Positions 1-6,427 of a stretch of DNA of 9,840 bases are shown here, one piece after another (positions within the stretch are counted from its first letter, which is position 1; each line of letters begins with the position of its first letter). The notes under the pieces were generated by a model, which was not told where the DNA came from, ran no database searches, and saw only the letters and a list, made by a program, of their open reading frames with translations. The position numbers and the translations under genes were made by a program. Source of the stretch: Fibrobacteria bacterium GUT77 (GTDB lineage: Bacteria > Fibrobacterota > Chitinivibrionia > Chitinivibrionales > Chitinispirillaceae); NCBI GenBank assembly GCA_001462255.1, contig LIUJ01000208.1:5668-15507 (forward strand). Direction: 5' to 3'.

Positions 1-1719
1 GGCTTGTTTTGCCTTCTCCAACGCGTCCTGGGTTTTCTGGGAAATATCCGCGATGTCCTGAAACGTCTTTTTCACCTCAACGCTTATGCTATCCGTCATG
101 GTATTAATCTTATGTATTGAATCCGTCGCTTCCGTCTCTATACGCTTGGTAGCGGAGACCGTGCTCTTAGACGATCGCGCCAAATTCCGCACCTCCGCCG
201 CCACTACGGCAAACGCCTTGCCGTGCTCCCCCGCCCTGGCCGCCTCAATGGAGGCGTTTAGCGATATCATATTTATTTGCGCCGCAATCTTGTCTATTTC
301 CATAGCCATGTTGTTATACTGCTCTATCGCGGTGTTTACGTCGGTTACGCTACCTACTATAACATCGCACAATTCCTTGACCTTTGATATGTCCGTTAGC
401 ATCTTATTGATGTCTTGGAGATTCTCCGTAGACAAATCAATTAGAGCGCCGTGCTCCCTATTGATATCGTTGCGGGCTTTTTGGATACAATTCTTCGGAA
501 TATTCAATCCGCACGCGATCTTCTTTGCCATATCGTGGCACGTATCGGAACCGCACGCCGAACAATCAAACGTTTTTTCTATATCCGTCTCTTTGCCCAA
601 CAACAAGAAAGAACGGTTTATTTGATCCTCGCTTGCCAAATACGGCTGAACATGCGTCGGAGTGTAATTTCGAATAAAATCATTAAGGTTCAACACACTG
701 TCGTACGCGCCGTAGAGCGCGTCAAAATCCTCCTTGCCATGCCCCTGCAACACCTTTTGCCGCTCCGCGTCCATGATGGCGTTGACCTCAAATACATCTT
801 TTTCGTGCGCGCAACCGGTACCCAAATTGCAACCCTCGGGGCAATTAAGAACGTCAAATATCACCGGCAGGCCGTTTCCTTGCTTCTTAGCGAATTCATC
901 AAGCGCGCGGTATACGATACCCTGACCCTCCGACTTATCAATACGCAACGCTTTGCCGATGTACAGCTCCACGTTTTCCCTAAGCCCACCCGGCATGGAG
1001 TACAAGCACCCAAGCGATGATTCCGCGTGGTCAAAACCCGACACTTCCGTCGGCAACGTTATCCCGTGGACTTTAATGTATTCGTAGAGCCTTTTCAACG
1101 TTACGTTATAATGCACATACTGCGTCGCGTCAAACTCATGCGCTTTAGCGACGCAAGGAGACAAGGCGGCTATATTGTCGCTTATACCCTCGTAGGCTTT
1201 CATGAAAATCGCCGTACACAACATAGGACTGTGCACCGGCGAGAGATACGGCAACAATTCGTGCTTGTGCAACAAAATATAGTTTACTATGGCGGGACAA
1301 GGTTGCGTGATAACGGACTTAGGGGATTCTTTTTGTATGTAACGAATATGCGCCCACGTACAAATATCAGCCCCTACCGAAACATCGTATATCTTGCGTA
1401 CACCCATTTGCCTAAGCCAAGACAACAAACGCCCCCAGTTTTCACCGTTGGTGCGATTGGCCGGCGCGGCGAACAGTGATATCGGCGTTCCCTTTTGCAA
1501 ATCAGCCAAAAAACGCTCGGTATCGTCGAAATAGCCACGACACTTGTGCCGGCACGCCTGAATGCAGGCACCGCATACGATACATCGACTGAAATCCACT
1601 TTTACCTTGATCTGACCGCCGTCGCTATAAGCAACATTAGCCCCCTCAACCGGACAGACCCGAATACACCGGTTACAGCCGACGCACCGGGAAACGTCAT
1701 TGGTTATCAACTCGCGCAT
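1..1719 (-). CDS. [FeFe]-hydrogenase-like sensor fused to chemotaxis (MCP) signalling domain, partial
   Basis: The frame is open from the ATG at 1719 to the window edge (573 residues, no stop), so the C-terminus is missing. Domains in order: two ferredoxin [4Fe-4S] motifs (C12, C15, C18, C22 and C46, C49, C52, C56); an H-cluster domain of about 70-350 with the three hallmark loops (TQPCPA, C141; LSPCVAK, C189; NCPEGC, C293/C297); a four-Cys Fe-S motif, CSACGSDTC with C386, C389, C394 and C411, like PF04060; a helical linker; and an MCP signalling hairpin at about 475-530 containing SLNASIEAARAGE and FAVVAAEVRNLA. No membrane segment or HAMP domain is visible, so it should be cytoplasmic. Known family context: group C/D [FeFe] hydrogenases are regarded as sensory rather than catabolic. 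Inference: H-cluster or redox state is relayed through the MCP hairpin to CheA/CheW. The Cys next to the H-cluster ligand in catalytic enzymes is Pro140 here, which fits a sensor. The SD AAGGTAGG lies 8 nt upstream; an ATG at 1739 is out of frame. Confidence 0.92.
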   Translation of the reverse strand, partial: MRELITNDVSRCVGCNRCIRVCPVEGANVAYSDGGQIKVKVDFSRCIVCGACIQACRHKCRGYFDDTERFLADLQKGTPISLFAAPANRTNGENWGRLLSWLRQMGVRKIYDVSVGADICTWAHIRYIQKESPKSVITQPCPAIVNYILLHKHELLPYLSPVHSPMLCTAIFMKAYEGISDNIAALSPCVAKAHEFDATQYVHYNVTLKRLYEYIKVHGITLPTEVSGFDHAESSLGCLYSMPGGLRENVELYIGKALRIDKSEGQGIVYRALDEFAKKQGNGLPVIFDVLNCPEGCNLGTGCAHEKDVFEVNAIMDAERQKVLQGHGKEDFDALYGAYDSVLNLNDFIRNYTPTHVQPYLASEDQINRSFLLLGKETDIEKTFDCSACGSDTCHDMAKKIACGLNIPKNCIQKARNDINREHGALIDLSTENLQDINKMLTDISKVKELCDVIVGSVTDVNTAIEQYNNMAMEIDKIAAQINMISLNASIEAARAGEHGKAFAVVAAEVRNLARSSKSTVSATKRIETEATDSIHKINTMTDSISVEVKKTFQDIADISQKTQDALEKAKQA

Positions 1720-1727
1720 ACACTACG

Positions 1728-1735
1728 CCTACCTT
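1728..1735 (-). promoter_or_regulatory. Ribosome binding site of the hydrogenase-MCP gene
   Basis: On the minus strand the sequence reads AAGGTAGG, 8 nt before the ATG at 1719. It supports MRELITND as the N-terminus, which places the first ferredoxin Cys at residue 12. The only nearby upstream ATG (1739) is in another frame and meets a stop after ten codons. Confidence 0.65.
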
Positions 1736-1756
1736 TCATAAACCGCTTACATTGTT

Positions 1757-1804
1757 AGGGGTTCGCTACGCGTAACGCGGTAACCGCTCTGCCGCGATCC
1801 CCCT
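1757..1804 (-). other. Structured 5' leader of the hydrogenase-MCP gene
   Basis: This lies inside the roughly 155-nt leader between the predicted promoter (1881-1909) and the start at 1719. On the minus strand an outer stem AGGGG/CCCCT is followed, after a small internal loop, by TCGC/GCGA. Inside, GCGG-TTA-CCGC or alternatively CGCG-TTA-CGCG can pair, and these are mutually exclusive. It matches no riboswitch class that I recognise. The fold was drawn by eye and no energy was computed. Confidence 0.35.
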
Positions 1805-1880
1805 TCACCCCCGGCCAACCTACACACAACGCAATCCCGCACGCGCGGTCATTCAGGCGGCTCTTTACAATATATATAGT

Positions 1881-1909
1881 AAAATAACATATAACAAACA
1901 CACTGTCAA
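1881..1909 (-). promoter_or_regulatory. Candidate sigma70-type promoter for the hydrogenase-MCP gene
   Basis: On the minus strand a perfect -35 TTGACA (1904-1909) is followed by a 17-nt spacer and a -10-like TATTTT (1881-1886). An AT-rich run AATATATATAG (written on the plus strand) lies just downstream. Transcription would start near 1874, giving a leader of about 155 nt. The promoter sits about 50 bp beyond the stop of the FISUMP gene, so this gene probably has its own transcript, with read-through from upstream also possible. Confidence 0.55.
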
Positions 1910-1960
1910 TATGTAATTCATCTTTTTTGCTTTTTCGCTCTTTCGCGACCGAACCGCCGC

Positions 1961-2872
1961 TCAATCTTGAACGCAACGAACGGAAAAACCGTATCCCCAG
2001 TCGTAATTGAACTCATACACTTTCTCACTGGCGTAAAATATGCCCCTATAAAAAGCGAGATCCCCCCCCTCGGCTTCCGTGGACGACCACCAACTGCCGT
2101 CGTTGCCGACGCCGTAGAACTTGCCGTCGTTGCGGCGGTTGCCGCCGGGCGTAGCCGAAAAACCGAACTCATCGGTTCCGTTACCGTTAGTGGACCAGCC
2201 GCTTGTCGCTTTAAGCTTCCTGCCGGCCGTCGAATGGCCGCCCGTCGCCGTCAACAACGCGGCCCATTCCTGATTGGAGGGCAGGTGCCATCCCGTTGGA
2301 CAAACCGTTTTCGCTGTGTTCCAATCGTACAACCTGCCGTATTTGGCACAGTTAGCGGCCAAATTTCCGTAACACCAAGATTTGCCGGTTTGATAGTTCA
2401 TGTTCTCCGCCATCCACGCCTTGCCGGCTATTTTAACCGTCTTGTACGTTTTATTGTTCCTGCCGTCAACAAGCGTACCGGCGCCGGTTTTAACGGCCAT
2501 GGCGGCGGCCTCTTTTGCGTCCTCGGCCTTTTTGGCGGCCGCCAACGTCAGGTACGACACCCCTTTTCCATCGTCATTCGTAAGGGTAAGCGTTGACCCC
2601 GACATCTTATAATCGAAAGCAAGCGCTTTATCCCCCATAAAATAGAACCGACCGCCTTCCGTCTTCCACGTGCGGCTACGCCCGTCCACTATGCACGACC
2701 CGTCCTTTAGCAACTCCATGTTGCCGGGGAAGCCGCTCGGCGCCCGTCCGCCTTCCTCAAGCACCCATCTGCCCGCGAGCGTCGGCGGGTTGGCGCCAAA
2801 CGCCGAACCGACCGTAATAAACACCAACGCCGCCAACAACATAAACTTACCTATTTCATTGAATTTCAACAT
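1961..2872 (-). CDS. Exported FISUMP-domain protein (Fib_succ_major)
   Basis: A 303-residue secreted protein of unknown biochemical role. Residues 1-26 are a signal peptide (hydrophobic core MLLAALVFITVG, likely cleavage after SAFG). Residues about 30-108 form a small beta-rich domain opening LAGRWVLEEGG and containing MELLKDGSC; it resembles the lipocalin-like DUF5640 type. A short Ala/Lys-rich helix (about 110-127) links to the FISUMP domain (about 133-303), recognised by KTVKIAGKAWMAENMNY, CPTGWHLPSNQEWAALL, a GW...NGNGTDEFGFSATPGG stretch, WWSSTE and the terminal GFSVRCVQD. Cys 167, 175, 191 and 300 could form disulfides outside the cytoplasm. The domain is common in Fibrobacter and Bacteroidota surface and secreted proteins; its overall pattern recalls formylglycine-generating-enzyme/C-type-lectin folds, which is an inference. 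SD AGGAGG is 5 nt before the ATG. The CsgG-like gene lies just upstream on the same strand. Confidence 0.93.
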   Translation of the reverse strand: MLKFNEIGKFMLLAALVFITVGSAFGANPPTLAGRWVLEEGGRAPSGFPGNMELLKDGSCIVDGRSRTWKTEGGRFYFMGDKALAFDYKMSGSTLTLTNDDGKGVSYLTLAAAKKAEDAKEAAAMAVKTGAGTLVDGRNNKTYKTVKIAGKAWMAENMNYQTGKSWCYGNLAANCAKYGRLYDWNTAKTVCPTGWHLPSNQEWAALLTATGGHSTAGRKLKATSGWSTNGNGTDEFGFSATPGGNRRNDGKFYGVGNDGSWWSSTEAEGGDLAFYRGIFYASEKVYEFNYDWGYGFSVRCVQD

Positions 2873-2943
2873 CTTTGCCTCCTCTTAATAATAGAAAACG
2901 TACCGTAAAACCATCGTATCGGGTCATAGCATACCCACAAATG

Positions 2944-2972
2944 AATATATATTATGGTAAACGACACGTCAA
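2944..2972 (-). promoter_or_regulatory. Candidate sigma70-type promoter for the FISUMP gene
   Basis: On the minus strand TTGACG (2967-2972), a 17-nt spacer and TATATT (2944-2949) form a good -35/-10 pair. The predicted start is near 2937, giving a leader of about 65 nt that ends in a strong SD. The -10 lies within the 11-mer AATATATATTA that recurs in other intergenic regions of the window. Confidence 0.55.
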
Positions 2973-3049
2973 AATATTTCGGTTACAATAAATTGATTTT
3001 GGCTTTTAGGCGCAACGGCACGGGAGGTATCAACCATATTCACAAGGCA

Positions 3050-3077
3050 GTAGGGATTGATGATTCTCAACCCCTAC
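3050..3077 (-). terminator. Stem-loop after the CsgG-like gene, possible terminator
   Basis: As minus-strand RNA, GUAGGGGUUGA pairs with UCAAUCCCUAC over 11 bp, including one G-U pair, with a 6-nt loop. On the plus strand the same position is an A-C mismatch, so the structure favours minus-strand RNA. It begins 20 nt past the stop of the gene at 3098-4186. No clear U-tract follows, so it may terminate imperfectly or protect the mRNA 3' end. Confidence 0.45.
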
Positions 3078-3097
3078 CGTAAACGGGGAAACTCAAC

Positions 3098-4186
3098 CTA
3101 TTCCTTGAGCAACGCCTTGGTAATTCTGAACGACACGCTCGCCAAGTCGTCCATATTCCTCAATGGACTGTCGTCTTCGCCCATGGCTACCACTACGGCT
3201 GTCTCCACATTGATTATCCTCGCGGAGACTTGGTGGCCGCCGAAAGCCTCTATTATGTTGGCGACGCAAACGTAGTGTACGCCGAACTGCCTACCCAATT
3301 TACTTATCTGACTCTCGTCCACGGCGCCCTCGCGCTGCTTCCGTTGCTCGTTGTCAATCTCGTCCAAGAACTCCTTGGAACGCTCGATGGCTATAAACTT
3401 ACCGCTATTGACCAACGCGGTCAACAGTTTATCGCCAAGCGCCTTTTTTTCGCCCGCGGTTTTATCGCCGGTCACATAGACGGCAATATGAGGCTTTTTA
3501 CCGTCAACGGTGCGGAACTTAGGCCCGGCGGGAGCGGCGGGAGCATTACTCTGAGTCACAGCCGGAGTAGCGGGCGCGCTCGGCGCCGTTGCCGCTTGCG
3601 CCGGAGCCGGAGCGACCGCCGGAGCCGGGGTCGATGCCGGAGCGACGGCCGGCGTCACCTGCCGATCCAAGCGCTCAAACATCGCCGCCTTGTCCTTACC
3701 CAAAGAGGTCTCGGCGAGAGGAGGCGGTTCGTTGCCGCCGTTTTCAACGGCCACACCGGGCGCGGGCGCCCCCGGAGGGATGGCAAGGTCATAAATGCTC
3801 TCCCGCGACAGATAAACCGTTTGGGCGGTTGGGCCGGTCACCTTAAAAACGAACCTCTTGCCCTTGGTATAAAACTGAAGATCCTTGGAAGTACCGCTAC
3901 CCTTGGCAAGTCCTCTGACCGTCAAAAGGTGATTGCCGTCCGTTACCACAAAACGCGCGTTGCTACGGTCTTTCACCCTGCCGACATCCTTACCGTCCAC
4001 CAAAACGGTAAGCGCCGTCAAAAGCGTGTTTTCAATTACAATCTCAGACTGCCCGACCTTGGCGATAACATCGCCGTAAACGGACATATCCTGCTGCTTC
4101 TTACTCGCCGCCGACGCCGCGCAAACGCCAAACGCCACTACCGACGCAAACAACGCCGCCCGAACCAAAAACCTATTACCTTTCAT
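3098..4186 (-). CDS. Exported protein with C-terminal CsgG-like domain
   Basis: A 362-residue exported protein. Residues 1-27 are a signal peptide (core AALFASVVAFGVCAA, cleavage near ASA-AS). Residues about 35-135 look like a small beta-sandwich that recalls PEGA-like domains, with VLVDGKDVGRV and a later TDGNHLLTVRGL. Residues about 138-222 are a Pro/Ala-rich, probably disordered linker. Residues about 230-362 form a CsgG-like domain, with PHIAVYVTGD, LLTALVNSGKFIAIERS, KEFLDEIDNEQ, ISKLGRQFGVHYVCVANI and SARIINVETAVVV. In Fibrobacter and Bacteroidota this C-terminal type is often found in secreted proteins, sometimes with FISUMP; here the two are separate neighbouring genes. No curli-export role should be assumed, because CsgG pore features are not evident. 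C22 is not in a good lipobox, so a soluble periplasmic or surface protein is likelier than a lipoprotein. SD AGGGGAG is 6 nt before the ATG. Confidence 0.88.
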   Translation of the reverse strand: MKGNRFLVRAALFASVVAFGVCAASAASKKQQDMSVYGDVIAKVGQSEIVIENTLLTALTVLVDGKDVGRVKDRSNARFVVTDGNHLLTVRGLAKGSGTSKDLQFYTKGKRFVFKVTGPTAQTVYLSRESIYDLAIPPGAPAPGVAVENGGNEPPPLAETSLGKDKAAMFERLDRQVTPAVAPASTPAPAVAPAPAQAATAPSAPATPAVTQSNAPAAPAGPKFRTVDGKKPHIAVYVTGDKTAGEKKALGDKLLTALVNSGKFIAIERSKEFLDEIDNEQRKQREGAVDESQISKLGRQFGVHYVCVANIIEAFGGHQVSARIINVETAVVVAMGEDDSPLRNMDDLASVSFRITKALLKE

Positions 4187-4241
4187 GGTGGTCTCCCCTA
4201 CGGTTATTTGTTAATGTTTACTCACGAAAAAACGGCATACT

Positions 4242-4270
4242 TATATAATATAATTAATGCCGCGTACCAA
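4242..4270 (-). promoter_or_regulatory. Candidate promoter for the CsgG-like gene
   Basis: On the minus strand TTGGTA (4265-4270), a 17-nt spacer and TATATA (4242-4247) give a moderate promoter, with a start near 4235 and a leader of about 50 nt. The -35 is imperfect, and the AT-rich stretch allows other -10 choices. Confidence 0.35.
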
Positions 4271-4325
4271 CATATTAGATTTTTTTCAGGCCCATTTTGT
4301 TACAAGATAAACATATTTTTTTGGG

Positions 4326-4367
4326 CAACGTTCCTCAACGTCAATAATCGACCGCGATAACCGCGAT
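4326..4367. repeat. Short direct repeats between divergent promoters
   Basis: CAACGT occurs at 4326-4331 and 4336-4341, one helical turn apart, and ACCGCGAT occurs at 4351-4358 and 4360-4367. All lie between the start regions of the divergent CsgG-like and DUF4954 genes. They could be an operator, but such short repeats can arise by chance. Confidence 0.25.
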
Positions 4368-4372
4368 TTTTG

Positions 4373-4402
4373 TTGATGAAGCCGGCGTAAACAATATATA
4401 TT
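4373..4402 (+). promoter_or_regulatory. Candidate promoter for the DUF4954 gene, possibly leaderless
   Basis: TTGATG (4373-4378) is followed after 18 nt by TATATT (4397-4402), or after 16 nt by TATATA. Transcription would start within a few bases of the ATG at 4412. The sequence immediately before that ATG (TTAATGCTATT) has no Shine-Dalgarno motif, which fits a leaderless or near-leaderless mRNA. A promoter further upstream cannot be excluded. Confidence 0.35.
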
Positions 4403-4411
4403 AATGCTATT

Positions 4412-6427
4412 ATGGAAGAAATCGTAAAACAATGGCGCACCGAACGCCCCGCCGACCTTTACCGTGCCCTAACGCCGGAAGAGACCGCGCGGCTCGAAAA
4501 ACAGGGCAATACGGCCGCGAACTGGGACGACGTACGCGTCGCCGAGGGGTTCGACGTCGGCAGAGTGTACGGATGTTGTTTTGACGGGCGTGTCCTGATA
4601 GGCGCGTTCAATAAAGACGTATTACATTACAATGGCATTTCTCTGAAGACCGGCCTCCACAACAGTCGTTTTTGTAATGTACATATAGGCGACGACGTCG
4701 CGATTTATAATCTCTTATACTCTATAAATCAACATATTAGCGCATCAGTATTAATATTAGGTGTAAACGAGATTTCCTCTAAGGACGGGGCGGCGTTCGG
4801 TATGAGCGTCGACGCGACGCGACGCTACCCCATAGAGGTCGTCAACGAAAACGGCGGACGGACGGTGCTCCCCTACCCCGGAATGACCTGCGCCGAAGCC
4901 TACCTTTGGGCAAAGTTCCGCGGCGACGAGGAACTGCTCGCCAAACTAACCGAAATGACATACGCCGCCAACCGTAGCATCCGCCCAAAAGCCGCAATCA
5001 TCGCGTGCAACGCGGTAATAATCAACACCAAAGCCGTACGCGACACGCTAATCGGCCCCTACGCCGTAATAGACGGCGCCGAACTGCTCCACAATTCCAC
5101 CGTGCTAAGCGACGCCAACGAAACTGCGTTCATCGGCCCGGCCACCCAAATACGCGACTCAATAATCGGCTACGGGAATAGGATCGACTCGGCGGCGCAA
5201 ACCTCTTCCGTAATGACCGGTACGGCCGTATCGCTCTCCAAAGCCGCCCGCGTGGAACACTCCGTCGTGGGCGATTGCGCCCAAATAGCCTGTTGCGAAA
5301 TCGCGAACTGCCTTATTATGCCCATGCACGCGCAACACCACAACAACTCTTTCCTTATCGCCGCCGCGCTCGGCGGGCAGAGCAACGTCGCCGCCGGGGC
5401 AACCGTCGGCTCCAACCACAACAGCCGCGTAAACGACGGCGAGATATGGGCCAAACGCGGTTTTTGGCCTGGGCTATGCGTCAGCCTGCGCCACAATAGC
5501 CGCTTCGCCTCTTTTACGATGATTGCCAAGGGAGCGTATCAAACGGAATTTGACGTGAAACTCCCCTTCAGTTTGGTCGCAATGGATGAAAAGAACGGAT
5601 CCGCGACCGTATTCCCGGCCTTTTGGTTTACCCACAATATGTACGCGGTAATGCGAAGCGCCCAAAAGTTCGCCTTACGCGACAGACGCGTACACCGCAA
5701 TCAGTTCATTGAACACGACCCACTGGCGCCGGATACCGTAGACGAAATTTTTGAGGCGCTGAGCCTAATCGAGCGGCGCGAAGCGGACACAATCGGTAAC
5801 AATAACCTCCGGTCAACGCCGTCCAAACGCGCCGAAGAGACCTATAGGATGATGGTACGGCATTACTGCGCCAAAAACATCCTGCCGTATATGAAAGAGA
5901 ACGGTTTGAAAAATTTCAAGGAACTGATTACCTCCGTAAACCCGTTTGACGACGACGGCGGTAAATGGATAGACTGCGGCGGGACAATCATTGCGGAACG
6001 CTTTTTAAAAAACATTGTCAACGCGATAAAGGGCGACGGCGTCAAAACATGGGATGATGTCCGCGCCCTATTCGACGCGCGTGCCGCCGCCTACAAAATC
6101 GAAAAAATCAAACACGCCGTCCGATCCATAGCCAAGCTGGAAAACGTTAGTACAAATGAATTAACCGAAAAACATTTTGCCGACTTTTTGGGATCCGTCC
6201 CAACGGACTGCGCCAAAATAGCCGCCCTTACGGCCCGATCACGGTCAAAGGATTACGAAAACCCCTTCCGCAGGGCGACGTACGAATCAACGGAAGAAAC
6301 GGCGAGCGTACTGGGCCCTATTGAGGACGCGGTGATAACAAAGACCGCCGCCGAGACGAGCGCGCTGGCGGCGCTGGCTACGGCTATGAAAAACGAATAC
6401 TCAGTCCCCCCTACGCCAACGACATAA
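4412..6427 (+). CDS. DUF4954 family protein with left-handed beta-helix
   Basis: A 671-residue cytoplasmic protein (no signal peptide or membrane segment) of the DUF4954 family known from Bacteroidota, Fibrobacter and spirochaetes; its function is unknown to me. N-terminal part, about 1-190: conserved-looking blocks such as VYGCCFDGRVLIGAFN and VHIGDDVAIYNLLYSIN. Middle, about 192-345: hexapeptide-repeat turns (AIIACNAVIINTKAV, LIGPYAVIDGA, SIIGYGNRIDS, SVVGDCAQI, NVAAGATVGSNHNSRV), the left-handed beta-helix found in acyltransferases and in the C-terminal part of sugar-nucleotide pyrophosphorylases. C-terminal part, about 430-640: mostly helical. The His/Asn-rich turn at 306-313 (HAQHHNNS) and the GSNHNSR turn at 333-339 are candidate ligand-binding spots. 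A sugar-nucleotide or acyl-transfer role is inference only. No SD precedes the start. The 3' end overlaps the convergent kinase gene by 17 bp. Confidence 0.92.
   Translation: MEEIVKQWRTERPADLYRALTPEETARLEKQGNTAANWDDVRVAEGFDVGRVYGCCFDGRVLIGAFNKDVLHYNGISLKTGLHNSRFCNVHIGDDVAIYNLLYSINQHISASVLILGVNEISSKDGAAFGMSVDATRRYPIEVVNENGGRTVLPYPGMTCAEAYLWAKFRGDEELLAKLTEMTYAANRSIRPKAAIIACNAVIINTKAVRDTLIGPYAVIDGAELLHNSTVLSDANETAFIGPATQIRDSIIGYGNRIDSAAQTSSVMTGTAVSLSKAARVEHSVVGDCAQIACCEIANCLIMPMHAQHHNNSFLIAAALGGQSNVAAGATVGSNHNSRVNDGEIWAKRGFWPGLCVSLRHNSRFASFTMIAKGAYQTEFDVKLPFSLVAMDEKNGSATVFPAFWFTHNMYAVMRSAQKFALRDRRVHRNQFIEHDPLAPDTVDEIFEALSLIERREADTIGNNNLRSTPSKRAEETYRMMVRHYCAKNILPYMKENGLKNFKELITSVNPFDDDGGKWIDCGGTIIAERFLKNIVNAIKGDGVKTWDDVRALFDARAAAYKIEKIKHAVRSIAKLENVSTNELTEKHFADFLGSVPTDCAKIAALTARSRSKDYENPFRRATYESTEETASVLGPIEDAVITKTAAETSALAALATAMKNEYSVPPTPTT

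Noticed and set aside
1719..1739. Alternative ATG at 1739 for the hydrogenase-MCP gene
   Set aside because: It is not in the coding frame and reaches a stop after ten codons; the ATG at 1719 has a suitable SD.
86..1758. Several plus-strand open frames (86-625, 451-1020, 1027-1479, 1495-1758)
   Set aside because: They are antisense to the hydrogenase-MCP gene, whose frame carries clear Fe-S, H-cluster and MCP motifs; the plus-strand products show no recognisable family.
1967..2596. Plus-strand open frame of 209 codons
   Set aside because: It is antisense to the FISUMP gene, with Arg/Ala/Gly-rich low-complexity composition and no family signature.
4119..4121. Possible lipobox Cys (residue 22) in the CsgG-like protein
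   Set aside because: The residues before it (FGV) do not fit a lipobox, and a standard signal-peptidase I site follows a few residues later.
3230..4360. Plus-strand open frame of 376 codons, longer than the gene it overlaps
   Set aside because: It is antisense to the CsgG-like gene; its Arg/Ser-rich stretch is just the complement of the Pro/Ala linker codons, while the minus frame has a signal peptide, SD and domain motifs.
5159..5665. Minus-strand open frames inside the DUF4954 gene
   Set aside because: They lie wholly inside a well-supported gene with hexapeptide repeats and show no independent motif or SD.
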